Of a stretch of 64,000 nt of DNA, positions 34,233 through 46,093 are shown in pieces. Source of the DNA: Scalesia atractyloides. Lineage: Eukaryota > Streptophyta > Magnoliopsida > Asterales > Asteraceae. Position 1 is the stretch's first letter. Every line of letters begins with the position of its first letter. The DNA lies in assembly GCA_947069175.1 (NCBI GenBank), contig CAMTDV010000013.1:27097857-27161856 (forward strand). The letters run 5' to 3'. A model generated the notes under the pieces. It was not told where the DNA came from. It did not search any database and saw only the letters and a program-made list of their open reading frames with translations. A program made the position numbers and the translations under genes.

Positions 34233-34881
34233 CAATAATATGTAATAAAACGTATGTAGACTGTACAATGGATCATCAACATGTGAAATCCTCCCATTCG
34301 CCCTCAAGTGCTCCCAAGTATCAGGCCCCGCAACCACCGCCCAAAATCCTAAAAGGGTTGGTTTATCCACCACTACTAGCCCCTAAGTATACACATCTGT
34401 ATCGATCTCCTCCTACAGGTATAAACAGCTATGAACCGTAAACTCTGCTAGCGTCATCGAACACAAAACACTAGCAAGCCTGAAAGAAACCTCAAGCGAA
34501 GGGAAAAGAGCACGTGGCTGTGGAGGCGGTTGGTCAGCCCGATTAGGGTGAAACGTGAACGTCATAAAAACTCGATCAACAGCTCCTTGTAGCTCGGCGT
34601 GCCACCTAAGTCAAATAGACGATGCCACGGCAAATCCACTGAAATGAAATAACGGAGTCTCGGCGTCTCACCAATCGCCTCATAGCATCCAAGTCGAGCA
34701 CCGCATGCGATCTAACGTGCATCCTCCTAAGCTTCCCACAATGACGGGCAGCGTCGGTGTCGGGAGTAAACTCCGGGTATGGGTGACCTTGTAGTGCATC
34801 CGCCGGCGGTGGTGGAGCCCGCCACGGACCCTGCGGATTCGAAGCCCCATGGATCTGATCCTCAACCTCGTCCATAATCAA
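33454..34881 (-). pseudogene. Athila-ORF1 / putative plant transposon protein-like gene with an intron
   Basis: From 34881: MIMDEVEDQIHGASNPQGPW, then VRSHAVLDLDAMRRLVRR, FPSLEVSFRLASVLCSMTLA, VVDKPTLLGFWAVVAGPDTW, HVDDPLY, then across an intron LHRMLATSIMARGHSREWCT, FILYKRLYALSHGLAQYF, DAYVTVIARSLGHLPEMDRT, ending PPRAPHHQQHQNSDSDSEA-stop at 33454. This order (LDLDAL, LEFL, VSFRL, GLAxYF, YVTxIARSLG) is that of plant Athila ORF1-like proteins, annotated in databases as putative plant transposon proteins; the biochemical role is unknown. A GT-AG intron at 34170-34266 restores the frame. Several frameshifts remain (near 34640, 34060, 33530), so it is probably dead. Confidence 0.65.
34170..34266 (-). 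other. Spliceosomal intron containing an (ATT)n repeat
   Basis: On the minus strand the intron begins GTACAG and ends TATCTGCAG. Joining the exons gives DDPLYLHRMLATS in one frame, which neither unspliced frame does. It holds about eleven ATT repeats (34199-34232). Confidence 0.7.
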
Positions 34882-34899
34882 TCTGCAAAAAAAAACAAT

Positions 34900-35125
34900 A
34901 TCGTATACATATAATAATACTAAAAACTAATAATTTTTGTTATTATTATTATTATAAAAGTTATTATAATTGTAATTATAATTCTAATTCTAATAATAAT
35001 AACAATTAATATTAATAATAACAAATAATATTAACAACAATTATTATACAAATTTTAATAACAATAACAACAATTAATAATAATAAATAATAATAACAAT
35101 TAAAATTAATAATAACAATAACAAT
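34900..35125. repeat. Degenerate (TAA)n low-complexity tract
   Basis: Interrupted aat/ata/aac repeats over 200 bp, just upstream of the second gene's ATG. Confidence 0.85.
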
Positions 35126-35449
35126 TAAAAAAAAGGGTCATCTAGGGGTAGACGCCCCGTCCTGTTTATATCGAAACCACCATCTTCAACAAACCCACCC
35201 AAAACCCTCAAATTCACATATAATCTACGGTCCAAATGTATAATAAATTGAAGAATAACAAAGTATAAGTGAAAATATGTACGTGTGAAGCTCGAAATTG
35301 CGAAAAATACGGTTCGTATACCTTGATTCGTCCAAATATAGGTATGCATCTGTGTATTTGGGTGATATGCAGAGGTCATCTAGGTTTTCCCCTCATATAC
35401 GAGGCATGGACGCCCCTAGACCTAGACAACCTGTCTATGGGAAAAAGGT

Positions 35450-35660
35450 GAATTATCATTTTACCCTTGAGTTGCCCCTCGTATAGGCCTAATTCATGGG
35501 TAAAATAGTAATTAGTCATTTCATCAAAATGGTTAATTACCATTTTACTTCTAACTGCCCCTCGTCTAAGCCTGATTCAGGGGTAAAATGGTAATTAACC
35601 ATTACAACATTCTGCTGAAACGGTCAATTACTATTTTACCCCTTAATTAAGCCCACTATT
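35450..35660. repeat. Repeats and a 21-bp perfect inverted repeat after the transposase stop
   Basis: The arms AATGGTTAATTACCATTTTAC (35528-35548) and its exact reverse complement (35583-35603) enclose a 34-base loop with cccctcgtctaagcc. Related tgccccctcgt...gggtaaaat(a/g)gtaatt units repeat at about 35480, 35560 and 35620. The position just past the transposase stop allows a role in 3'-end formation or as subterminal transposase sites; neither is shown. Confidence 0.8.
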
Positions 35661-37284
35661 AACGGAAAAACGTTATCATCTCGTATCTATTTTTTTAGAA
35701 CTTGTTGAACGGCTTCGACCCGCTTTGGGTTTTGAGACTTTACGACCGACTGTTGGGAGACCTGTGACGGAATGTATGAGCAATAGCGGGGGGCATCAAT
35801 GTACTTTTTAGGAACCATCAAAGCACGCGTTTGCATAACCAAAGGAGCTTCTCGTCAATTCTTTGTCTCTATGGGCGGCTCGTCAAACCTTTGTTTGTTA
35901 ACTTGCTTTGTTGTTGGTCATCACCACGAGTATTTTGTTGGATAACCGGTGGTTTCTTGGTAGATTTGGTTGGAATCAACACCGCTTTAATCTTTGACAA
36001 GAAGCTTTTTTTTTAAGTAGAAGGTTGTGACTGTAATTGTTGTCTAACATAATTGAGCTCTTCTAACAGGTCAACATAATTATCTATCAATTTACATGTT
36101 TGATAGTTAAGTTCACAAGAAGACTCTACGTCTTCGAGTTGAATCGAACGCTCTACACGGTTAAAACAATGCATTGTTTAAGTCACTTGATTAGCGGACA
36201 TATATTTCACACAAGTGTTGTATGTTTAACAATTATTACCTTCACGTACGAACTTTTCCAGCCTACAAGCTGTCACACCCTGACCCGCAGCGATATGGTA
36301 GTCGGGCATGATTGGGTTTTCATCAAAGCTCATAACATTTACTAATTGAAAAAGTTTCATATTTATTATTTCAAATTTAAATAAAATATACAAACATCAC
36401 ATAATCCATACAAACACAAAATTTCTAAACAAAGCTTTCAAGTAACGTTTTATTTCTTCTAAGGCCCATGTCCTATGTGTTCCTTGCTTCAAACTGTTAC
36501 CTGTATCATGTGTAAAAATAGAGATTTTGGTCAACATAAGTTGGCGAGTGAATCTCATTTAATCATTAAGAAAAATGATATGTTTATTATCTTTAATAAA
36601 ATGTGCATTGAACCAAATATGAGAAACGTATATGCAATCTAAATCACGAACCACACAATCAAATAGCTATGTACATGTGAGCACGATAAGTGATGTGTTG
36701 TGAGATCAAGACTCAATCAAACGGAGCCGATATAATATATTAGGCAACGCGACGCTCCACCCTACGTAATGGGCATATGGGCCTAATGTGAGAGCTTGAC
36801 TGTAATGAGAAATATAAACACAAATAACAATAACCAACAATATCACATAGCACGTTAGATCACACAATGGTAATAGCACGAGGTTTGAATTAGTGAAATA
36901 AACAAAAAAGACACATGATACACCCCAAAAACATGAATAAAAAGGGGAGTTGTAAGTATTCACTCACAGTGGGTGCGTTTTTGATTTGATGAAAATTGCG
37001 CACGATTAAGCGTTTGAGATATCAAACGACGAGAAAGGCTAACCTAAATATTCACGTAATAAATTCGATAAGTATATATTTCTTTTGGTTAAAATTAATA
37101 TTTTTAGTTAATTTATTATTTACACATTTTTATTAGATATTTAAGATAATTTTTATTGTATTTGTTACTATTTTTATTTGCTTAAAAAGAGATTATTTGA
37201 TTATATATTATTATAGCTTTTATAGAAAAATAATTAAAAGTTTAATTAAAAAAATATGTTTTTCCCCTGAATCGGACTGGTCGG

Positions 37285-37880
37285 ATCTAGGTAGCATGTG
37301 GGATTCGAACTCGTGACCTCTCGTTTACGTGCACGCAACTCTACCAACTGAGCTACGTGTCTAACCCGGAATATATCAAGATTTAATTACATTTATATAC
37401 TTTCTGGATTAAACCATATTTTAATTAATTAAAAATGTTTGGTATATTATAAGGACTGTGCGTGGAACGGACTCGAACTCGTGATCTCTACTTCGTGTTG
37501 CACATAGCCCAACCAATTGGGCTTTGTGTCTAACCCGAAGAATATAGGATTTTAATTAATCTTATATACATACTACAAGCAACCACAATTTTATTTTATT
37601 AAAAACGTTTGGTTTATTATAAGAACAGTGCACTGAACCGGTTTCGAACTCATGACCTCTGCTTCGTGTTGCACACAGCCCGACCAATTGTGTTGTGTGT
37701 CTAACCCGGAGGATATAAGATTTTTATTAATCTTATATATCTACTAGCTCAGTTTTACTTTCGTTTAATTAAAAAGGTTTGAATATGGGAGCCAATCAGA
37801 ACATGTATAGACTCGAACCGTAGACCTTACGTTTCATGTGCACACAGTCCACCACTAGACTGTGTGTCTAACTCGGTTTA
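37285..37880 (-). other. Tandem array of four tRNA-like cassettes
   Basis: Minus-strand cassettes at about 37285-37370, 37445-37545, 37620-37712 and 37790-37880, period near 168 bp. Each starts GGGTTAGACAC, has a D-arm/A-box-like segment and then a B-box-like GTTCGA. The best is the first: A box TAGCTCAGTTGG at 37344-37355 matches the Pol III consensus, B box AGTTCGAATCC at 37301-37311 matches 10 of 11. In the others the D arm is a strong hairpin (cacagtc...gactgtg) and the A box is diverged. No cassette makes a clean anticodon stem, so these are not functional tRNA genes. Confidence 0.8.
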
Positions 37881-38455
37881 AATACGGGTTTTAAATCATT
37901 TTAAACATAGGTTCAGTTCATCTTCTTTGTTTAAAGAAGACATTAAACTGACAATTCGACTGGACTTGATTAGTTTCTACTATTATTAGATACTTGCTTA
38001 ATATATATATAGGATTTATAAATATTAAAAGGATAGAGTAAAGAATTATACCAAAATGAAAACACTTAAAATTTCTGGCAGAATTCCAGTGATATTCAAA
38101 CTTCCGGCGAGGTGTTTTTGAGGAACAGAAACTTGCAGAGAGTTAGAATGTGAGTAGGTGCGTTCTATTTGAGTTTTGAAGCGCCTATTTATAGAGTAAG
38201 GCAGTGGCTTGGTTTAAGTTTTCGGTTTCATGAGTTTCGGTCAAGAATTAATTGCCGAAATGATTGTATAACCGATTTGAAGGTTGTTGACTCACTGATT
38301 GAGTCTATTAAACGATTTGAAATCAGTTACATTCGTTAATTATAGAGGAAACCGAGATCTTGATGATAGCCGGTGATTTAGCGCAGCTGTTTCTATTTGA
38401 ATCCGAATCAAGGAACGAGAATACAAGTATTTAATTGGTTGGTGATATAAAAGAT

Positions 38456-38529
38456 GTGGGCAAGTGGTGTAGTGTTGTGTTCTGTGTTTGGTTTGAGTGG
38501 TGACCCGGGTTCGATCCCGCAGTCCACTT
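38456..38529 (+). other. tRNA-like cassette, antisense to the element
   Basis: Plus strand gtgggcaagtggtgtagtg ... gggttcgatcccgcagtccac. A-box-like TGGTGTAGTG (38465-38474) and perfect B box GGTTCGATCCC (38508-38518), 33 bases apart, the spacing of a class I tRNA. The outer ends can pair partly (gtgg/ccac). Same position and orientation in the partner LTR at 46022-46093. Confidence 0.8.
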
Positions 38530-38739
38530 CTTTATTTGTTTTTAATTTAATAAGTTTTATGCTTATATATTTTATTTATTATTAGAATTTTATTATTTTT
38601 ACTATTATTTATTTTATCAATATCACGATATCTAATAAACGACTAACATAAGTTCGAAACAAAAGGTCATAACATATACTCGATTACAAAATGGAGCGGG
38701 TTTTAGAACCCGTTTTTCGTCAGATGTTACAGTATCCCC

Positions 38740-41700
38740 TACTTTTAGAAATTTCGTCCGAAATTTAAGTAGTAGTAGGTTTATCTTGAAGGAGACGAGG
38801 GTATTTTTCGCGCATTGAGTCTTCAAGTTCCCATGTAAATTCATATCCTCGTTTTGACTCCCAACGCACCCTGACTATCGGGATTCGACTTCGTCTTAAA
38901 TGTTTCTCACCGAAGTCCATGATTTCTACAGGTCGCTCTACAAAATGCATTGACTCATCAATCTGAAGATCTTCTAATGGTAAATGGAAGTTTTCATCGG
39001 CAAGACACTTTTTCAAGTTTGAGACATGGAACGTGGGATGGATCTTGCTGACTTCTTCAGGTAAGTCAAGCTTGTAGGCTATCGGACCAACTCTCTCGAG
39101 TATTTTAAATGGCCCAACATAGCGAGCTGCTAGCTTGCCTTTTTGTCCAAACCGAACAACTCCCTTCCATGGTGATACTTTCAAAATTACTTGATCACCA
39201 ACACAAAACTCGAGCGGCTTTCGTCGTTTGTCAGCGTAACTCTTTTGACGACTCTGTGCTGCTAGAAGATTATTGCGGATTTGAAGAACCTTATCGGTTG
39301 TTTCTTGGACTAATTTCGATCCTGTGATCTGTGCTTCACCGATTTCGTGCCAACATACAGGTGATCGACACTTACGACCGTATAGTGCTTCAAAAGGAGC
39401 CATACCAATGCTCGAGTGATAACTATTATTGTAAGAAAATTCTACCAATGATAGATGAGTACCCAATTGCCCTTGAAGTCGATGACACATGATCGTAACA
39501 TGTCTTCAAGAGTCTGTATGGTGCACTCAATTGACCATCAGTTTGAGGATAGAAGGCGGAGCTGAGATCAAAGCGAGTACCTAACGCTGATCGTACGACT
39601 TGCCATGTTCATGAAGTAAAACTCTTATCTCGATCCGAGATGATGCTTAAAGGCACACCGTGTCGACTTACAATTTCATCAATGTAAATACGAGCTAACT
39701 TCTCATTTTTGTAATCTTCACGGATCGCAATGGAATGAGCGGATTTGATCAGGCGATCGACGATAACCCAAATCATATCATGCCCACTGAGGTGCGAGGT
39801 AACCCGGTAATAAAATCCATGGTTATGTTTTCCAAACGGGTATTTCAGGTTGAACAAGTAAGCCTGAGGGTATTTGATGTTCGGCTTTAACCTTCGAACA
39901 TGTGAGGCACTTGGAGAAAAAAAATGGCGCTATCCTTCTTCATTCCAGACCAACAGTAAGAGTATCATAGATCTTGATACATCTTATTGAGCACCCGGAT
40001 GTATGGAGTATCGTGTTTTGTGGGCCTCATTCATGAGAAATGTATGAAGATTGTCACAATCAGGTACCCAAATATGATTCAGATAATAAAGAATACCATC
40101 GGATTTTGATTCTAACTTGGTTTCAGCTCCATAAGCTAATTCATAAAGCACATCATTTTCCGTGACAGAGGTATGTTGGGTTTCGCGAATGCGTTTCTGA
40201 AGGTCAGTTATGATTTGAGAGCACAATGGGTGAATGGATTTAGCATATTCTCTTTGAGTAAGAGCATCTACTACGACATTGGCTTTACCAGGATGATAAC
40301 GAATTTCGCAATCATAATCATTCAAGAGTTCGACCCATCGTCGTTATCTCATGTTTAACTCTTTTTGGTTGAAGATATGTTGAAGGCTTTTGTGGTGAGT
40401 GTAAATCTCACAATTTATACCATAGAGATAATGTCTCCATATTTTTAGAGTGAACACGACTGCTCCGAGTTCAAGGTCATGAGTGGTGTAATTCTTCTCG
40501 TGGACTTTGAGTTGCCTTGAGGCGTAGGCTATCACCTTACCCTTTGCATTAAGACACACCCAAGCCCTTGCCCTGATGTGTTAAATAGACCACAAGTCTT
40601 CACAACCATCAGGGAGAGTGAGAATAGGGGCATCACAAAGTCTCTATTTCAAGGTTTGGAAAGCCTCTTCCTGTTTGGGCCCCCAATCGAAGGGTTTTCC
40701 CTTATGAGTCAAGGGTGTGGGTGGTAAAGCAATATGGGAGAAATTGGCGATAAAACATCGATAATAACTCGCTAAGACGAGGAATGATCTAACTTCAGTA
40801 GGAGTGCGTGGTGCCTGCCATTTTGCACTGCTTTGATCTTTACAGGGTCGACATAAATTCCTTTGTCGTTGACGACGTGACCAAGTAATTGAACTTCTTT
40901 TACCAGAATTCACATTTTGAAAACTTAGCGTAAAGCTTTTTCATTTTCAAAAGTGTTAGGATAAGACGATGATGTCGTTCATGATCTGACTTAGTCTTGG
41001 AATAAATAAGGATATCATCGATAAAGACTATGACGAAACGATCGAGGTAGGGTTTGCACATCCTATTCATCAAATCCATAAAACGCGGGAGCATTGGTCA
41101 ACCCAAAAGGTATGACCATGAATTCATAGTGATCGTAGCGAGTTCGAAAGCAGTCTTTGGAATGTCTTCTTCACGTACTCTAAGCTGATGATAGCCAGAT
41201 CGAAGATCGATTTTTGAGAAACAGGTGGCACCCTGAATTGATCTAGAAGGTCATCAATGCGAGGTAAAGGATAACGGTTTTTGATGGTTAGTTTGTTGAG
41301 TTCTCGATAATCGATACACATTCGAAAAGTTCCATCCTTCTTCTTGACGAAAAGAACCAGCGCACCCCAAGGTGATGAGCTAGGGCGTATGAACCCTTTG
41401 TCAGTCAGCTCTTGCAGCTGACTAGCTAACTCTTGCATTTCAGACGGGGCTAACCGATATGGAGATTTTTCAACTGGAATGGCACCTGGTACAAGATCGA
41501 TTCGAAATTCGACTTCTCGCATAGGAGGGAGTCCTGAGACGTCGTCTGGAAAGACTTGAGGAAAATCTCTAACAATCGGAATATCTTCGAGTTTCTTCTC
41601 CTTACCTTCTTTCTTGATGATGTGGGCTAAGAATGCTATGTAATCTTTGTGAAGATACTTTGGCTTGAAGAGACGACATCAACTTGAGTCCCTGGTTGGG

Positions 41701-43720
41701 GTTTCACCAAAAATACAAAGGGTTTGGCCATCGGCGAGTGGAATTTGAATGAATTTTTCATAACATACGACTTCTGCATGATGCTGACTGAGCCAGTCCA
41801 TACCAATGATGACGTCGAAGCTTCCCAATTTCATGGGAATGAGATGATTGGAAAATCATGATCATTAAGAGTAAGAGTACAGTCGCGAATGATAGAATCC
41901 AACGTAATAGGTTCACCGTCTGCTACTTCCACTGTAAATGATTCGACTAAACTAACGCGAGGTAAACCAAGAATAGATTCGAACTCTAGGGACACAAAAC
42001 TCTTATATGGCTCGTAACAAAAAGAATAGATGCATAACTATCATTAATGAAGAACGTACCATTGACCATGTTGTTATCAGCCTAGCTTGATTGCCTTGTT
42101 GTTAAAAGCTCTACCTCTTTTTGGCGGATTGGCTTGGTTCACAGGATTTGCTTGGGCTTGGCATTGATGATGTTCACTAAACGTGGGCAGGTGTTATGAA
42201 AATGGGTTGGATCACCGCAATTAAAACAAGCTCTGACGGATGCATCATGGGGTAATTAGGTTGATAGAAGGGTTGAGCTATGGGTTGAGAAGGTGGTAAC
42301 ATCAGTGGTTGTAGGTAAGGAACTTGACCTACCACTTAGTTGTTGGGTTGGGCTTGAGGTTGGTTGCGGGCTTGTCTTTGAAGTGAGCAGCAGGTTTAAA
42401 TTGTATGGCCTACACGACCACATCCTGTGCAGTGGAGACATGGGTTCTCAAGAGGGTGATGGTATTGGCATCGAGAGGGTGATGGTATTGGCATCGATTG
42501 CACTTCGGGTGAGGTCCTGTGTATTGCTTCTTGAATGGAGCGGTAGGGGGAGCAACTTGGGTGATTAGAGCGGCTGCAATGGGCTGATTATATAGGGTTG
42601 GCTGATTAGTTTGTGTGACAGCAAAGTTCTTCCCATTTCGCTTTCTCTTGTCAGCGAATCGAGAAGAGGATCCACTTGAGTTGGGTTAGGGGTTTCGGTT
42701 GGTGTTTTATTTTTCTTCTTCTCATCTTTGAAATTCCTATTCCTGATGTGGTTTTCAGTGAGCTCGGTAGCTAGCTCCATTGCTGCCTCCAGAGTTGCAG
42801 GCGTAGTACTCATCACAGAGTCTTGAATCTTCGAAGGAAGACCCCGAATGTAGTGCTCAATTAGATGGTAGTGGGGTGTGAACAAATTTGGAACCATTTG
42901 ATTCAACTCGAGAAACCTCTTGTTGTAAGTTATATGATCTCCTCTTTTTGTTTCAGAAAGTAGAACTCATCTTCCAGCTTTTTAATTTTGCTTCTTGGGC
43001 AGAAACGTCTTGTCATAAGCTCTCGAAGTTGTTCCCAAGTTAGGGCTACTGCTGCTTCAGCGCCTCATCTTCCCTTTTTGGCATTCCACCAAGTGAGTAC
43101 TACCCCAAATAGACAACCAGTAGCATAACGAACCTTACGGTTGTTAGGACAGTCACAATTGAGAAAAGTACTCTCCATTTCTTCAAACCATCGAAGGAGA
43201 GCAGTGACCCCTTCAGTTCCCTCTTATTTTGGAGGGTCACATGAGGTTAAGTGGTTGTAAGTGCACTTTGTAGTGTTGGTGGGAGGGTTGGCAGCATTTT
43301 GTCCCTCTTGGTTAATTGGATTGACAGGGTTAGTGGCAAGAGCTTGTTAAACTTGAATTACGATATCGAGAATCACGGCGGCCATTTGTTGGGCTATCTG
43401 AGCAGCCATGCGCTCGCGGATCTTCCTGATCTCCTACCTCCACGATAGTGCCTAGAAGACATCTACAGGAAATACGTAACGAGATTATGAGTTTAGCGTA
43501 TAGGTGTCATGTGTGTCGCATTTAGAAATAAACTCCACAAAACAAATGAGAAAAATAAATTCATTACATCCATAGGATGTCTTGGGCTTTGCTCATGTTT
43601 GGGCCCCCATATGTCCCCAATAATTGGCCTAGGTAGTCATGTGGGCCCCCATGACTACTGGGCTTTGTAGGGTTCACAGTGGTTTTGGCTTGTTAACACT
43701 CGCACCACCTGAATGAAAAT
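38740..43720 (-). pseudogene. Chromovirus Gag-Pol, decayed
   Basis: Right to left: Gag 43440-42560 (NQMVPNLFTPHYHLIEHYIR, LEAAMELATELTENHI), knuckle region about 42480-42200, protease near 42000, RT 41522-40900 (SPYRLAPSEMQELASQLQEL, FRMCIDYRELNKLTIKNRYP, FIDDILIYSKT), RNase H 40913-40344 (YASRQLKVHEKNYTTHDLEL), H2C2 and integrase 40325-39490 (HPGKANVVVDALTQR, IWVIVDRLIKSAHS, IISDRDKSF), and a continuous C-terminal 241-residue ORF 39490-38765 ending in a chromodomain-like GYEFTWELEDSMREKYPRLL. Compared with the related ORF at 59676-62987 it is broken by numerous frameshifts and small deletions. Confidence 0.92.
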
Positions 43721-44323
43721 CGTATAACACGATTACGAGGTATAAAGTCGGAAGGTGTCCTGGTGTAGACACAGTGACAACTCAAAGTGGGATTAGTTCA
43801 CACGGCGTTTGGTGTGGCATGCTTTGGCCTAATAGGTCCTTCTACTCTCATCGTTAGTCCCCAGGTAGGCAAACTGGTCCATTATTTTGGATTTATATGA
43901 ATGCCAATCCTAGACAGGACGCTTCGACTAACGGTACTTGTACCCTTCCAGTTACTACATGCCCATCATAGAACTCACTTTGATGAGATTGAAAAATGAA
44001 AACATCACGATGAAAGAAAAACAGGAAAAATGTTTAAATACGTGAGAATCAAGGCGTGCGTTAAGACGATAATATATGTGTATATATATGCATGTTATAT
44101 TGACAATATTTATAACATATTGAATGTCACACAAAAATCATATAGTAATGAAAGTGCTTGCAGGAAATTGTGTGTGAGAGAGATGTAAAACAAGTAAATG
44201 TCATAAGTTTGCATGTAACCAACTTAACACGTAAGCAATCAAATTATAATTGACTATAATATAGGCTCTAAGGGTCTAATAACCTATCCTATATCCCTAT
44301 AGTCAAAAACTCTGATACCAATC
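43721..44323 (-). other. 5' leader of the chromovirus (PBS to gag)
   Basis: Non-coding on the minus strand between the primer site (about 44309-44320) and gag; it matches the leader of the element at 58813-59620 in layout, including a gggggcccacatgac block near 43645. Confidence 0.7.
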
Positions 44324-45230
44324 TGTCACACCCTGACCCGCAGCGGATATGGTAGTCGGGCATGATTGGGTTTTTATCAAAGCTCATAACATTTACTAAT
44401 TGAAAAAGTTTCATATTTATTATTTCAATTTAAATAAAATATACAAACATCACATAATCCATACAAACACAAAATGTTCTAAACAAAGCTTTCAAGTAAC
44501 ATTTTATTTTCTTCTAAGGCCCATGTCCTATGTGTTCTTGCTTCAAACCTGTTCACCTGTATCATGTGTAAAATAGAGATTTGGGTCAACATAAGTTGGC
44601 GAGTGAATCTCATTTAATCATTAAGAAAAATGATATGTTTATTATCTTTAATAAAATGTGCATTAACCAAATATGAGAAATGTATATGCAATCTAAATCA
44701 CGAACCACACAATCAAATAGCTATGTACATGTGAGCACGATAAGCGATGTGCTATAAGATCAAGGCTCAATCAAACGGAGCCGATCTAATATATTAGGCA
44801 ACGTGACGCTCCACCAGTACGTAATGGGGAACATATGGCCTAATGTGAGAGCTTGACTGTAATGAGAAATATAAACACAAATAACAATAACCAACAATAT
44901 CGCATAGCACGTTAGATCACATAATGGTAATAGCACGAGGTTTGAATTAGTGAAATAAACAAAAACGACACATGATACACCCCAAAAACATGAATAAAAA
45001 GGGGAGTTGTAAGAATTCACTCACAGTGGGTGCGTTTTTGATTTGATGAAGATTGCGCACGATTAAGCGTTTAAGATATCAAACGACGAGAAATGCTAAC
45101 CTAAATATTCATGTAATAAATTTGATAAGTATATATTTCTTTTGGTTAAAATTAGTATTTTTACTTTTTATTATTTACACATTTTTATTAGATATTTAAG
45201 ATAATTTTTGTTGTATTTGTTACTATTTTT

Positions 45231-45442
45231 GTTGCACATAGCCCGACCAATTGGGTTGTGTGTCTAACCAGGAGGATATAAGATTTTTATTAATCTTATA
45301 TATCTACCAGCTCAGTTCATAATTTTGTTTAATTAAAAAGGTTTGAATATGGGAGCCAATCGGAACATGTATAGACTCGAACCGGATACCTTACGTTTCA
45401 TGTGCACACAGCCCATCACTGGACTGTGTGTCTAACCCTGGT
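45231..45442 (-). other. Truncated tRNA-like cassette plus one complete cassette
   Basis: 45231-45275 keeps only the D-arm half of the third cassette; 45350-45442 matches the fourth cassette of the other LTR (cgaaccggatacc around the B box). Confidence 0.75.
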
Positions 45443-46021
45443 TTAAATACGGTTTATAAATCATTTTAAACATAGGTTCAGTTCATCTTCTTTGTTTAAA
45501 AAAGACATTAAACTGACAATTCGACTGGACTTGATTAGTTTCTACTATTATTAGATACTTGCTTAATATATATATATAGGATTTATAAATATTAAAAGGA
45601 TAGAGTAAAGAATTATACCAAAACGAAAACACTTAAAATTTCTGGCAGAATTCCAGTGATATTCAAACTTCCGGCGAGGTGTTTTTGAGGAACAGAACTT
45701 GCGGAGAGTTAGAATGTGAGTAGGTGCGTTCTATTTGAGTTTTGAAGCCCCTATTTATAAAGTAAGGCAGTGGATTGGTTTAAGTTTTCGGTTTCATGAG
45801 TTTCGGTCAAGAATTAATTGCGAAATGATTGTATAACCGATTTGAAGGTTGTTGACTCACTGGTTGAGTCTATTACACGATTTGAAATCAGTTACATTCG
45901 TTAATTGTAGAGGAAACCGAGATCTTGATGATAGCCGGTGATTTAGCGCGGCTGTTTCTATTTGAATCTGGATCAAAGGAACGAGAATACAAGTGTTTAA
46001 TTGGTTTGAGATATAACAGAT

Positions 46022-46093
46022 GTGGGCAAGTGGTGTAGTGGTGTGTTGTGTGTTTGGTTTGAGTGGAGACCCGGGTTCGATCCCGCGGTCCAT
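46022..46093 (+). other. tRNA-like cassette, antisense to the element
   Basis: Partner of 38456-38529. A-box-like TGGTGTAGTG at 46031-46040, B box GGTTCGATCCC at 46074-46084, tail cccgcggtccat. The match to a Gly/Asp-type tRNA is good in the T arm and D arm and poor in the anticodon arm. Confidence 0.8.

Larger units (their letters stand above)
36271..38731 (-). repeat. 3' LTR of the split-in chromovirus, long form
   Basis: On the minus strand begins TGTAACATCTGACG and ends GGGTCAGGGTGTGACA. Holds four sense tRNA-like cassettes (37285-37880) and one antisense cassette (38456-38529), and a single copy of the ggctccgtttgattgagcc unit that is tandem in the element at 56032. Confidence 0.94.

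Noticed and set aside
33454..34881. Plant mobile domain (PMD) protein
   Set aside because: The order of blocks fits the Athila ORF1/plant transposon protein family better; PMD signature blocks were not found.
36706..36963. 85-codon ORF repeated at 44760-45020
   Set aside because: It recurs because both are copies of the same LTR; the reading frame is not kept against the LTR at 56032.
37285..38529. Cassettes as genuine tRNA genes
   Set aside because: A and B boxes are good in some, but no cassette forms both a 7-bp acceptor stem and a 5-bp anticodon stem, and they repeat inside LTRs.
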